From Pseudooceanicola algae (GTDB taxonomy: Bacteria > Pseudomonadota > Alphaproteobacteria > Rhodobacterales > Rhodobacteraceae): a stretch of 64,000 nt of DNA. Position numbers and translations under genes: made by a program. The notes below the pieces were generated by a model, which searched no databases, had not been told where the DNA came from, and saw only the letters and a program-made list of their open reading frames with translations. How positions within the stretch are numbered: the first letter of the stretch is position 1; each line of letters begins with the position of its first letter. The stretch covers positions 1,460,001-1,524,000 of the forward strand of contig NZ_CP060436.1 of NCBI RefSeq assembly GCF_003590145.2. The letters run 5' to 3'. Of this stretch, positions 51,872 to 60,516 are shown in pieces.

Positions 51872-53224
51872 TCAGGCGCCGCGTGGCGAGGCCAGCAACC
51901 AGAGGCCGAAAAGCGTATAGAGTATCATGAACAGGGCCAGTGGCGTCTGGCAAAGCACGGCCTTCGCGTGATCTCCGGTCAGGCGCAAGGCGATGGTATG
52001 GCTCATCAGGATGGCAAGGATATGGCCCAGCACCACGGCGCCCGCCTGCGCCAGGAACAGCAGCCGGACCTTTGCGGGCACGAAAAGAAAGCCGGTGGTG
52101 ACCTCGATTTCCGGCCCACCAAGGTGATGGCTGATCATATCGGCGAAATACTGGCCTTCGACCAGGGCGACGGGCAGGTAATGGGCCAGGTGGTAGGCAA
52201 AGGCGATCGGCAGGATCGCCGGGGCCAGTGCGCGGAAATAGAGACCAAAGCGTTGATCCCCGATCAACCCCAGCCCCGCCTGGATGGTCATCCCATAGGC
52301 CGCGACCAGCAGCGCGATTGCCAGGGCCAGCCCGACGGCGTTCTCGGCAATCACCTGACTGCGCCCTTCGAAGGCCAGCGGATTGACCCCGATCCAGGAC
52401 AGCCAGCGGAAGGTCTCGTTCAACCCGTCGAAGCTGCCCGTGCCCAGCAGGACCAGCATCAGAAGCGCCAGCGACCAGCCCGGTCGCGGGCCGGAGGCCA
52501 GGCCCCAACCCGGCATGCCGATGCGTAGGCGCCCGCCGATGCGGCGCAGCGGGGCGAGGCGTGCATACTGGCGCAGGACAACCGAAATCCCTTCACCGCG
52601 CGCCAGCCAGACCGGCCCGAAGATCAGGCACCCAAGCAGGGTCAGCACCCAGTATCCCGCCACGATACGCGCCAGCCGGTCGGGATCGGTCGGGGCGATG
52701 TCGATCATCAGCAGCGCCGAAAACGCCAGCCAGACCAGCAACGCCGGCCAATGCCCCAGCGCGCGCGGCCAGCGCAGCAGGGGTCGCAGCCCGACCAGCC
52801 GCAACAAGGCCAGTGGCGCGCGAAACGGGCTGAGCCAGCGCCAGAGGTCCCCCAGAACACCCTGCCCGGCGAACAGGAACACCCAGCAGCCCGTCCAGAT
52901 CAGCAATGGCAGCGGGTTGTGGGTCGGGTCCTGAGACCCCCGCCCCCCTTCGATCAGCGCCCAGACCAGCAGCAGCGCCGACAGGCCCGAGGTCAGCACC
53001 GACCAGCGCGCCCGCCCCGAGGCCCGCATCACGGCCCGCATGCCGGCGATGGGCCGGAACATGGCCCGCGCCCAGGGATCGGGCAGCAGCAGGATCAGCA
53101 ACACCGTGGCCACGACGCTGGCCACCCCGCCGGCAATGTAAAGGTCGGTCGGCAACAACAGCACAACCCCTCCTTCCGAGGCATGGGCCAGCGCCGCCCC
53201 CGGCCCCCGCCGTCCCCGCCGCAA
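51872..53224 (-). CDS. Polytopic membrane protein; start region apparently frameshifted
   Basis: A 450-residue frame with about ten transmembrane helices (LLLPTDLYIAGGVASVVATVLLILLL is the first) and a conserved-looking GSFDGLNETFRWLSWIGVNP loop. From memory it resembles membrane proteins labelled fenitrothion hydrolase-like; no function is claimed. The frame lacks a sensible start. A proper signal peptide (MGAVATLAAGTAG from ATG 53243, or from 53267) lies in another frame and would join as ...ALAHASEGG if one base were removed from either C5 run at 53197-53201 or 53204-53208. This is either a real frameshift or a sequencing error. Confidence 0.7.
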   Translation of the reverse strand: MRRGRRGPGAALAHASEGGVVLLLPTDLYIAGGVASVVATVLLILLLPDPWARAMFRPIAGMRAVMRASGRARWSVLTSGLSALLLVWALIEGGRGSQDPTHNPLPLLIWTGCWVFLFAGQGVLGDLWRWLSPFRAPLALLRLVGLRPLLRWPRALGHWPALLVWLAFSALLMIDIAPTDPDRLARIVAGYWVLTLLGCLIFGPVWLARGEGISVVLRQYARLAPLRRIGGRLRIGMPGWGLASGPRPGWSLALLMLVLLGTGSFDGLNETFRWLSWIGVNPLAFEGRSQVIAENAVGLALAIALLVAAYGMTIQAGLGLIGDQRFGLYFRALAPAILPIAFAYHLAHYLPVALVEGQYFADMISHHLGGPEIEVTTGFLFVPAKVRLLFLAQAGAVVLGHILAILMSHTIALRLTGDHAKAVLCQTPLALFMILYTLFGLWLLASPRGA

Positions 53225-53400
53225 GCGTCGCCACCGCGCCCATCCGGAAGTTCTGCCCTTTACCCATGTCCGCCCCGTCCCTGCCTGTCATCCTGCGCCG
53301 GCGGCAATCCTGACCACGGCCTGTTCCGGAGGCAACCGGCGAATGATCCCACCCATCCGGCACGGGGTGGATTGACAGCAGGCTGCCCATCGGAAAATCA

Positions 53401-53411
53401 TTTGCACACAT
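53401..53411. promoter_or_regulatory. Shared 11-bp box, copy 2 (hyuA promoter)
   Basis: TTTGCACACAT followed by ATATT, 22 bases before the hyuA start. Identical to 51837-51847. So close to the start it would fit a repressor site. Confidence 0.45.
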
Positions 53412-53433
53412 ATATTACCAACCGGGGACGGAC

Positions 53434-55494
53434 ATGAACGAAAAGACAGGCGGAGCGGTCATCGGCGTCGATGTGGGCGGCACCTTCACCGACCTCATCC
53501 TGATGGACCCGGCCACCGGCGCGGTCCGCCTGGCCAAGGTGCCCTCGACGCTGGACGACCAGTCGCGCGGGGTGATGAACGCGCTCGAAGAGGCGGGCGC
53601 CGACCTGCCCGCCACGGCGCTGATCGTCCATGGCACCACGACCACCACCAACGCGGTGCTGGAACGCAAGCTGGCACGCACTGGGTTGATCACGACCCAA
53701 GGGTTTCGCGATGTGCTTGAGCTCGGCCGCCGCACACGCCCGCAAGCCTATGGGATGAAGGGGGATTTCAAGCCCCTCATCCCCCGCGATCTAAGGCTTG
53801 AAATCCCCGAGCGCATGGATGCCGAGGGCCGCGTGGTCACGCCGCTGGACGAAACCGCGCTGCACAAGGCGGCAAAGGCGCTGATCGACAAGGGCTGCAC
53901 CTCGCTGGTCGTCCACTTCCTTCATGCCTATCGCAATCCCGCCCATGAATTGCGCGCTGCCGAGATCCTGCGTGACCTCTGGCCCAACAACTATATTACC
54001 CTCGGCCATGCCCTGCTGTCGGAAAGCCGGGAATATGAGCGCGGCGTGACTGCGGCGGTCAATGCCTCGGTGCAGCCGATCCTGGATCTCTATGCCCAGA
54101 ACCTGGCCCGCAGCCTCGCCACCGGTGGCTACAAGGGCGAACTGCTGGTGATGAACGGCAATGGCGGCATGGTCTCGGCCCGTCGCGTCGCCCGCGAAGC
54201 CGCGCGCACCGTGATGTCGGGCCCCGCCTCGGGCGTCATGGCCGCCGCCTTCACCGGCCGCGCTGCCGGGATGCCGGACCTTCTGACCTACGACATGGGC
54301 GGCACCTCGACCGACGTGGCACTGATCCGGGATGCGCAACCCGCCGTCTCGAACGAAATCGAGGTCGAATATGCCATGCCGATCCATGTGCCCATGGTCG
54401 ATGTGCGTACCGTCGGCGCCGGGGGCGGTTCGATCGCGCGGGTCAATGCCGCCGGTTTGCTGGAGGTCGGCCCCGAAAGCGCCGGCGCCAGCCCCGGCCC
54501 GATCTGCTACGGGCGCGGCGGTACGGAGCCGACGATTTCGGATGCCAACCTGCTGCTGGGGCGGCTGGACCCGTCGCGGCTGAAATCCGTCGAAGGCGGG
54601 GTCACTTTGCAAACTGTACGCGACATCTTTGCAAAACGCCTGGGCGCACCGCTTGGCCTGTCCCCCGAGGAAGCCGCCGAAGCAGTCATTCACTTGGCCA
54701 ATATCAAGATGGCCGGGGCCATCCGCATGGTGTCACTGTCGCTTGGCGCCGATCCGCGTGATTTCGCCCTCTTCGCCTTTGGTGGCGCCGGTCCCCTGCA
54801 TGCCGCCGCCCTGGCGCGCGAACTGGGCGTGCCGAAGGTGCTGGTTCCCGCGCGCCCCGGCATCACCAATGCGCTCGGCTGTCTGGTGGCCGACCTGCGT
54901 CATGATTTCACCCGCACCCTGGCGACCCCGCTGGATGCGCTCGACATGGATCACCTGGCCGCGACCCTGACCGCGCAGGCTGAAGAAGGCCGCCGCCTGA
55001 TCGAAGGCGAACAGGTCTCGGTCACCGGGATCACTGTTCTGCACAGCCTCGACATGCAGTTCATCGGCCAGACCCACCTGCTGCGCGTCACCCTGAAGGG
55101 GCCGAAAATCACCCGCGAGGCCCTGCAAGAGGCCTTTGAGCAGGTCTATTGGCAACGCTTCCGCACCCGGCTCGACACGATCCGCGCCGCGGTTGTCAAT
55201 GCAAATACCTCGGTCATCGGCAGCCGCCGCGCCCTTGACCCCGCGACGCTCATCCCGGCCGCAGAGCGCAAACCGACCCTGGCCGAGGCACAGCGCGGCA
55301 CCCGGCCTGTACGCTTTGACGGCGTCCTGCACGACACGCCCCTCCTGCGCCGCGATCATCTGCCACTGGACATTGCCTTCGACGGCCCGGCGATACTGGA
55401 ACAGATGGACACCACGACCCTTGTCCCGCCCGGCGACAGCGTCACCCAGGATGCGATCGGCAATATCGTGATCCACGTAGGGGGCGCGGCATGA
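53434..55494 (+). CDS. hyuA: Hydantoinase A/oxoprolinase family subunit
   Basis: A 686-residue ATP-dependent subunit. GVDVGGTFTDLILMD (about 11-25) is the ASKHA ATP-binding motif. HGTTTTTNAVLERK, TYDMGGTSTDVALI and GAGGGSIARVNAAGLLEVGPESAGA follow in the expected order. With HyuB it hydrolyses cyclic amides such as N-methylhydantoin or 5-oxoproline, or carboxylates ketones in related complexes. The substrate is not readable here. It diverges from the membrane-protein gene and is coupled to a 17-codon frame that leads into hyuB. Confidence 0.92.
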   Translation: MNEKTGGAVIGVDVGGTFTDLILMDPATGAVRLAKVPSTLDDQSRGVMNALEEAGADLPATALIVHGTTTTTNAVLERKLARTGLITTQGFRDVLELGRRTRPQAYGMKGDFKPLIPRDLRLEIPERMDAEGRVVTPLDETALHKAAKALIDKGCTSLVVHFLHAYRNPAHELRAAEILRDLWPNNYITLGHALLSESREYERGVTAAVNASVQPILDLYAQNLARSLATGGYKGELLVMNGNGGMVSARRVAREAARTVMSGPASGVMAAAFTGRAAGMPDLLTYDMGGTSTDVALIRDAQPAVSNEIEVEYAMPIHVPMVDVRTVGAGGGSIARVNAAGLLEVGPESAGASPGPICYGRGGTEPTISDANLLLGRLDPSRLKSVEGGVTLQTVRDIFAKRLGAPLGLSPEEAAEAVIHLANIKMAGAIRMVSLSLGADPRDFALFAFGGAGPLHAAALARELGVPKVLVPARPGITNALGCLVADLRHDFTRTLATPLDALDMDHLAATLTAQAEEGRRLIEGEQVSVTGITVLHSLDMQFIGQTHLLRVTLKGPKITREALQEAFEQVYWQRFRTRLDTIRAAVVNANTSVIGSRRALDPATLIPAAERKPTLAEAQRGTRPVRFDGVLHDTPLLRRDHLPLDIAFDGPAILEQMDTTTLVPPGDSVTQDAIGNIVIHVGGAA

Positions 55495-55544
55495 TCCCTG
55501 CCACCCCATCCACCGAATTCCCGACGCCGGAGACCTCGCAATGA
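55491..55544 (+). CDS. Possible 17-residue micro-ORF bridging hyuA and hyuB
   Basis: ATG 55491 overlaps the hyuA stop (ATGA), and its TGA overlaps the hyuB ATG (ATGA). The product would be MIPATPSTEFPTPETSQ. The GGAG for hyuB lies inside it. It is probably a ribosome bridge for coupled expression of the two subunits rather than a functional peptide. Confidence 0.25.
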   Translation: MIPATPSTEFPTPETSQ

Positions 55545-57274
55545 CCCTTGATCCCCTGACCCTTTCGGTCATACAGGCCGGCCTGCAACAGGTCTGCGAC
55601 GAGATGGACCTGACCTTCTCCCGCGCCGCCTTCTCGCCCGTCATCGCCGAGGCGAACGACAGGTCCGACGGCATTTACGCGGCCGAAGACGGCGCCCTGA
55701 TCGCCCAGGGCACCCAAGGCCTGCCGGTCTTCGTCGGCACGATGCAATATTCCACCCGCGTGCTGACCGAACGGATCCGCGACGGCATCACAGCCGCTCC
55801 GCAGCCGGGCGATATCTACATCGTCAACGACCCATACCTCGGCGGGACGCACCTGATGGATGTGCGGTTTGTCACGCCCTTCTACCGGAACGGCAAGATT
55901 TTCTGCTGGCTCTCCAATACCGGCCACTGGCCGGATACCGGCGGCACGGTTCCCGGCGGTTTTTCCGCCTCGGCCACTTCGGTCGAACAGGAAGGCCTGC
56001 GCCTGCCCCCTGTCAAGCTGTTCAAACAGGGCGAGATGGATACAGAGATCTACCAGATCATCTGTTCCAACATCCGCGTCGCGGACCAGCGCATCGGCGA
56101 CGTCAAGGCGCAGGCGGCAGCCCTGTTGGTCGGCGCCGACCGCCTGACCGCCCTGCTGGACCGTTACGGCGATGCCACCGTATCGGGCGCCATTGCAGAA
56201 CTGCGCCAGCGCGCCGCAACGCAGATGCGCGCCTGCCTGTCCCTGCTCCCCGAGGGACGCTATCAGGCTTCGGCCTTCCTCGACAGCGACGGGGTGGTGA
56301 ACGAACCCCTGGAAATCCGCCTTGCGGTGACCCGCCGGGGCGATCAGGCCATCTTCGACTTCACCGGATCCTCCGCGCCCTGCATGGGCCCGATGAACTC
56401 GGTCCTGGCGACGACGCTTTCCTCGGTCTACCTCGCCATGCGCCATATCTTCCCCGAGGTGCCGATTTCCGCCGGCGCCTTCGATCCGCTGGCCATCACC
56501 GGCTACCAGGGCACCTTTCTGGACGCGCAATATCCCCGCCCGGTCTCGGGCTGCGCCGCCGAAGTCAGCCAGCGCATCGCCGAGGCGGTCTTCCTCACCC
56601 TCGCCCCGGCCCTGCCTGATCGCGTCACAGCCGCCCCGGCCGGCACCTCGGGCAATTTCGCCCTAGGCGGCCATGACCCCGAAAAGGCCCGCGATTTCGT
56701 CATGTATCAGATCTCGGGCGGTGGCTACGGGGGCAATGGCGACCACGACGGGCTGTCCAACGGCTGCTCGACCATCGGCATTTCCAAGGCCCCTCCGGTC
56801 GAAATCATGGAGGCGCAGTTTCCCGTCCTCTACCGCCACTACGCCCTGCACGAAGGCTCCGGTGGGGCGGGCTACCATCGCGGCGGCTTCGGCCTCGACT
56901 ATGCGCTGGAACTGCGGCGGGGGGCGGCAACGGCCAGCTTCGTCATGGACCACGGCCGCTTCGGCCCACCGGGCACGATGGGCGGCACACCGGGCCTGCC
57001 CAACCGTGTCGAGATCCACCGAAACGGCCGCACCCATGTCCCTGAACACCTTTCCAAGGAACAGGACATCCCTCTGGCCCCCGGCGATGTTGTCCATGTC
57101 CGCACCCCCGGTGGCGGCGGCTATGGCGACCCCAGAACCCGCCCGCCCCACCTCGTTGCCGAAGATGTCCGCCTCGGCCGGTACACCGCCGCCCAGGCCG
57201 AGGCGCTCTTCGCCGTTGCCCTGACCGCAGAAGGCCAACCTGACAGCGCCCGTACCGCCGCCCTGCGTGCCTGA
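55541..57274 (+). CDS. hyuB: Hydantoinase B/oxoprolinase family subunit
   Basis: A 577-residue partner of HyuA. Typical segments are LTLSVIQAGLQQVCDEMDLTFSRAAFSPVI, GDIYIVNDPYLGGTHLMDV, GSSAPCMGPMNSV and the C-terminal PGGGGYGDP loop preceding the end. Length is normal for the family. ATG 55541 has GGAG ten bases upstream. A family A repeat follows seven bases after the stop. Confidence 0.92.
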   Translation: MTLDPLTLSVIQAGLQQVCDEMDLTFSRAAFSPVIAEANDRSDGIYAAEDGALIAQGTQGLPVFVGTMQYSTRVLTERIRDGITAAPQPGDIYIVNDPYLGGTHLMDVRFVTPFYRNGKIFCWLSNTGHWPDTGGTVPGGFSASATSVEQEGLRLPPVKLFKQGEMDTEIYQIICSNIRVADQRIGDVKAQAAALLVGADRLTALLDRYGDATVSGAIAELRQRAATQMRACLSLLPEGRYQASAFLDSDGVVNEPLEIRLAVTRRGDQAIFDFTGSSAPCMGPMNSVLATTLSSVYLAMRHIFPEVPISAGAFDPLAITGYQGTFLDAQYPRPVSGCAAEVSQRIAEAVFLTLAPALPDRVTAAPAGTSGNFALGGHDPEKARDFVMYQISGGGYGGNGDHDGLSNGCSTIGISKAPPVEIMEAQFPVLYRHYALHEGSGGAGYHRGGFGLDYALELRRGAATASFVMDHGRFGPPGTMGGTPGLPNRVEIHRNGRTHVPEHLSKEQDIPLAPGDVVHVRTPGGGGYGDPRTRPPHLVAEDVRLGRYTAAQAEALFAVALTAEGQPDSARTAALRA

Positions 57275-57280
57275 CCCCCG

Positions 57281-57342
57281 GTTTCCCTGTTCCAAATATC
57301 CCGGGGGAGCCGTCGCGCAGCGGCGGCGGGGGCAGCGCCCCC
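57281..57342 (+). repeat. Dispersed repeat, family A copy 5
   Basis: Head TTTCCCTGTTCCAAATATCC plus CGGGGG, a CGTCGCGCAGCGGCGG imperfect hairpin and a GGGGGC-AGC-GCCCCC hairpin. It lies between hyuB and the flavin oxidoreductase gene. Confidence 0.75.
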
Positions 57343-57418
57343 ACCCCGGTGACGCAGCGAAAAGGCTGACAGATCCCGAGGGCCATGCCACCCCTTGATC
57401 CAAGAAGGAGGAGACCCC

Positions 57419-58396
57419 ATGACCTTGCCAAAGCTTTTGGATACCCTGCGCCTGCCCCTGGTCGGCAGCCCGCTGTTCATCATCTCGAACCCCGATCTCG
57501 TCATTGCCCAGTGCAAGGCCGGAATCGTCGGCAGCTTTCCTGCCCTGAATGCCCGCGAAGCCGCGGGCGAGCCGCCGCAGCTCGACGCCTGGCTGACCCG
57601 CATCAAGGAAGAGCTCGACCGTCATAACCAGGCCAACCCCGACACCCCCGCCGCGCCTTATGCGGTGAACCAGATCGTGCACCGCTCCAACACCCGGCTG
57701 GAACGCGATGTCGAGATCTGCATGAAGCACGAGGTCCCGATCTGGATCACCTCGCTCGGCGCCCGCCCCGAGGTGAACGAGGCCGCCCATGCCGCCGGCG
57801 GGCTGGTCTTTCACGACGTGATCAACGACCGCTTTGCCCGCAAGGCCATCGAAAAGGGCGCCGACGGGCTGATCGCCGTGGCCGCCGGCGCCGGGGGCCA
57901 TGCGGGCACCCTGTCGCCCTTTGCGCTGGTGCAGGAAATTCGTGCCTGGTTCGACGGACCGCTGCTGCTGTCAGGGGCCATTGCCGGGGGCGACGCGCTG
58001 CTGGCCGCGCTCGCCATGGGCGCGGATGCGGGCTATGCAGGTTCGGCCTTTATCGCGACGCAGGAGGCGCATGCCGACCCGATCTACAAGCAGATGATCG
58101 TCGACAGCGGTGCCTCCGATATCGTCTATTCCGACCTCTTCACCGGGGTCGCGGGCAATTACCTCAAACCTTCCATCGCGCGCGCCGGTCTGGACCCGGA
58201 TCAGCTTGAACGTTCGGACCCCACCAAGATGGATTTCGGCACCGCCAAGGCCTGGAAGGAAATCTGGGGCTCGGGCCAAGGGATCGGCGCGGTCCATGCC
58301 GTGGAAAGCGCCGAGGCCGTGGTTGCCCGGATCGAGGCCGAGTTCAACGCCGCGCAGGAGTGCCTTGCCGGACGACTGGGCTGGTCACGCCGCTGA
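57419..58396 (+). CDS. NAD(P)H-dependent flavin oxidoreductase (nitronate monooxygenase-like)
   Basis: A 325-residue FMN TIM-barrel protein of the 2-nitropropane dioxygenase family. The GSPLFIISNPDLVIAQCKAGIVGSFPALNAR start, GADGLIAVAAGAGGHAG (FMN phosphate loop) and LSGAIAGGDALLAALAMGADAGYAGSAFIATQEA are typical. It can oxidise nitronates or act as an enoyl or quinone reductase; the real substrate is unknown. ATG 57419 has AGGAGGAG nearby. It lies 144 bases behind hyuB, separated by a repeat, and ends with a strong terminator. Confidence 0.88.
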   Translation: MTLPKLLDTLRLPLVGSPLFIISNPDLVIAQCKAGIVGSFPALNAREAAGEPPQLDAWLTRIKEELDRHNQANPDTPAAPYAVNQIVHRSNTRLERDVEICMKHEVPIWITSLGARPEVNEAAHAAGGLVFHDVINDRFARKAIEKGADGLIAVAAGAGGHAGTLSPFALVQEIRAWFDGPLLLSGAIAGGDALLAALAMGADAGYAGSAFIATQEAHADPIYKQMIVDSGASDIVYSDLFTGVAGNYLKPSIARAGLDPDQLERSDPTKMDFGTAKAWKEIWGSGQGIGAVHAVESAEAVVARIEAEFNAAQECLAGRLGWSRR

Positions 58397-58403
58397 CGCC
58401 CCA

Positions 58404-58447
58404 CCCGCGGCTCCCCACCGGTCTGACCGGGGACCGCGGGCTTTTTT
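58404..58447 (+). terminator. Terminator after the flavin oxidoreductase gene
   Basis: CCCGCGG (58404-58410) with CCGCGGG (58434-58440), plus inner TCCCC/GGGGA pairs, then a C and six T. Confidence 0.88.
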
Positions 58448-58716
58448 CCCGAAACCTCCGGGCGCAGGTCCACGCATCGTCAAGTCCCGCCCCCTATCGG
58501 ACCCGTTATGTCACCACCCGGTTGACCCGTTCCTCTGCCAAGCGTTAATGAACTGACTTAACGTATCCGTATTATTGTCAAATCCCTTCCGGCCCGCACC
58601 CGATCAAGTGCATCGCCATCCCGGCAGATCTTCTTGTCCGGTCGGGAATTGGCACTAATTGGCCGATCTTGTGACGAGTGCTTTGTACCTTCCCGACCCA
58701 TATTTCAGAGGAAAAA
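58448..58716. promoter_or_regulatory. Promoter region of the TetR gene with a palindrome
   Basis: CGTTAA (58543-58548) and TTAACG (58558-58563) form an inverted repeat with a nine-base spacer in an AT-richer stretch. It could be the operator of the TetR protein encoded downstream. No other gene is supported here. Confidence 0.4.
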
Positions 58717-59331
58717 ATGTCGAACTGGAACGGAGAGGTGGCCTCTCGTGCACAGATCAGGGATCAGAAGCGGCGCGCCGCGCTGCGCATCGCGTCCCGC
58801 TTGTTCAACGAAAAAGGATACCACGCGACATCCCTCGAGGAGATCGCCGAGGAAATCGGGGTCACCAAGACCGCGCTTTATTATTACTTCCGCAACAAGG
58901 AAGAACTGCTTTACGAATGCCTGCAGGTGACCTTTACCTGCGGCGAACAGGCCCGTGCCGAGGCCGACGCGCTTGGGCTCGATGAATTCGAGACCTTCCA
59001 GGCCTTCTACAAGGACTTCGTCGCCTGCGCCCTGCGCCAATCCGGGGCCTACCTGTCGCGCCCCAATATCCTGGCGCTGCCCAAGGGCTTGCAGCAGGAT
59101 CTGACGGACCGCAAACAAGAGCTTGTCAGCTATATCACCCGTCTGCTGGACCGCGCCATACAGGATGGAAAATTGCGCGACGTCGACAGCGATGCGGCGG
59201 CGAATTACCTGATCAGCACGATCAACTGGGTCCTGTCCTGGTATACCGAAAGCCGGGAAACCCGTGACCCCGAAGAGGTCTCGGAGCTATTTCTGTTCCA
59301 GATCATGAACGGCATGGCGCAGCGAAACTGA
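58717..59331 (+). CDS. TetR-family transcriptional regulator
   Basis: A 204-residue TetR regulator. The helix-turn-helix is [27 protein letters not shown] (about 38-65). The C-terminal domain is helical and similar to fatty-acid/aromatic-responsive members ([30 protein letters not shown]). ATG 58717 follows GAGGA. It stands alone between two terminator/convergent boundaries; a role in the hyu-flavin oxidoreductase unit upstream is possible. Confidence 0.88.
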   Translation: MSNWNGEVASRAQIRDQKRRAALRIASRLFNEKGYHATSLEEIAEEIGVTKTALYYYFRNKEELLYECLQVTFTCGEQARAEADALGLDEFETFQAFYKDFVACALRQSGAYLSRPNILALPKGLQQDLTDRKQELVSYITRLLDRAIQDGKLRDVDSDAAANYLISTINWVLSWYTESRETRDPEEVSELFLFQIMNGMAQRN

Positions 59332-59388
59332 CCGCCGCCGCCGCGTCCTGCGCCGGGCCAATTGCGGCCCGTGCGCGAAAAACCGACC

Positions 59389-60459
59389 CTAAAGCGTCAC
59401 CACATGGTTGTCCCAATGACAGCCGAAGCGCTGGCCCTGCCCAAGGGATTGCACCCCGGCCTGCCAGATCCCGCCCTGCCCGTCCGTCGCCAGGAAACCG
59501 CTGTCGCGCCTGGCCAGCCCGCAGATATCGGAACGCGCGTGACTGGCGACAAAGCCGCCATCGGCGTCAAAGACATGCAGCCGCCCCCCGACCGGAGAGG
59601 TAATGCCGACGAAATCGCCACTGCCATCGAAGGCGACCGAGCCGGCATAGCCCTGCATCGCAAGCTGTTCGCCGAGGTCCGCTTCGGCAAGTTGCGCGAT
59701 GCCGCCCCGCCGGTGCAGGCCAAGCAGCGGCACACCGTCCATCGGCTCACCCTGCCACTGCATCGCAAAGGCCACCAGCCCATCGGGGCGCGCTGCGATA
59801 TGGCGGATCGAATTGCGGTGCAGGTCTTCGGGCAACTCGACCATGTCCAGCAGCGTGCCATCCGGCGTCAGATAGGCCAGACTTGGCCGCATGGTCGGGA
59901 TGTTCAGCTTTTCGCGGCCATGATCGGGATGGGTCAGAATGCCGCCATTGGCCACCACCAGCACGTCGCCTTCCAGCGCCAGGATTTCATGCGGACCGAT
60001 GGCATGGCTGGGGATCTCGCCGATGCGCCGATAGCCCTGTGCACGCGACCAGAGGCCGATGACACCACTGCCCGTGGCAAAATCATTCTCGGCGGTGCAC
60101 AGGATGTCGCCCCCGGCGATAAAGCAACCGTGGCCGTAGAAATGCCGCCCCTCCGGGCTTTCCAGCACCGCCTGCACCTTGCCCGCGACGCAGTCGATCA
60201 CCAGTCCGAAGGTGCCCGGACGGCGCGCAAAGGCCACCGCTTCGGGGGCCGTGGGATGGGCCGTACCCGCATGGCCGCGCGCGGGCAGCGGTATCCGGAA
60301 CAGATCCGCCCCATCCCCCGCCAGCCCATGCAGGGCGTAGCTGCCATCTGCCTCTTTTGCCGCTGCGAGGAAGGCCGGGTTGCCGGCGTCGGCCCAACTC
60401 AGGGTCGGGGTTGCGGCGGCCGCGGCCAGGGCAGCCAGGAACTCTCGACGTCGGATCAT
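59389..60459 (-). CDS. DUF1513 family protein (iron-cluster associated)
   Basis: A 356-residue exported protein with a twin-arginine-type leader (IRRREFLAALAAAAAT) and a beta-propeller-like mature part (GHGCFIAGGDILCTAEND, GPHEILALEGDVLVVANGG). DUF1513 proteins accompany imelysin and di-heme proteins in iron-uptake clusters. ATG 60459 has GGAG eight bases upstream; the longer GTG start at 60468 would overlap that site. Last gene of the unit. Confidence 0.87.
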   Translation of the reverse strand: MIRRREFLAALAAAAATPTLSWADAGNPAFLAAAKEADGSYALHGLAGDGADLFRIPLPARGHAGTAHPTAPEAVAFARRPGTFGLVIDCVAGKVQAVLESPEGRHFYGHGCFIAGGDILCTAENDFATGSGVIGLWSRAQGYRRIGEIPSHAIGPHEILALEGDVLVVANGGILTHPDHGREKLNIPTMRPSLAYLTPDGTLLDMVELPEDLHRNSIRHIAARPDGLVAFAMQWQGEPMDGVPLLGLHRRGGIAQLAEADLGEQLAMQGYAGSVAFDGSGDFVGITSPVGGRLHVFDADGGFVASHARSDICGLARRDSGFLATDGQGGIWQAGVQSLGQGQRFGCHWDNHVVTL

Positions 60460-60516
60460 CGGCTTCACTCCATCTTTCAGTACTCCCTTTCGGGATCGCA
60501 GCCCCGCTGCGCCGCC

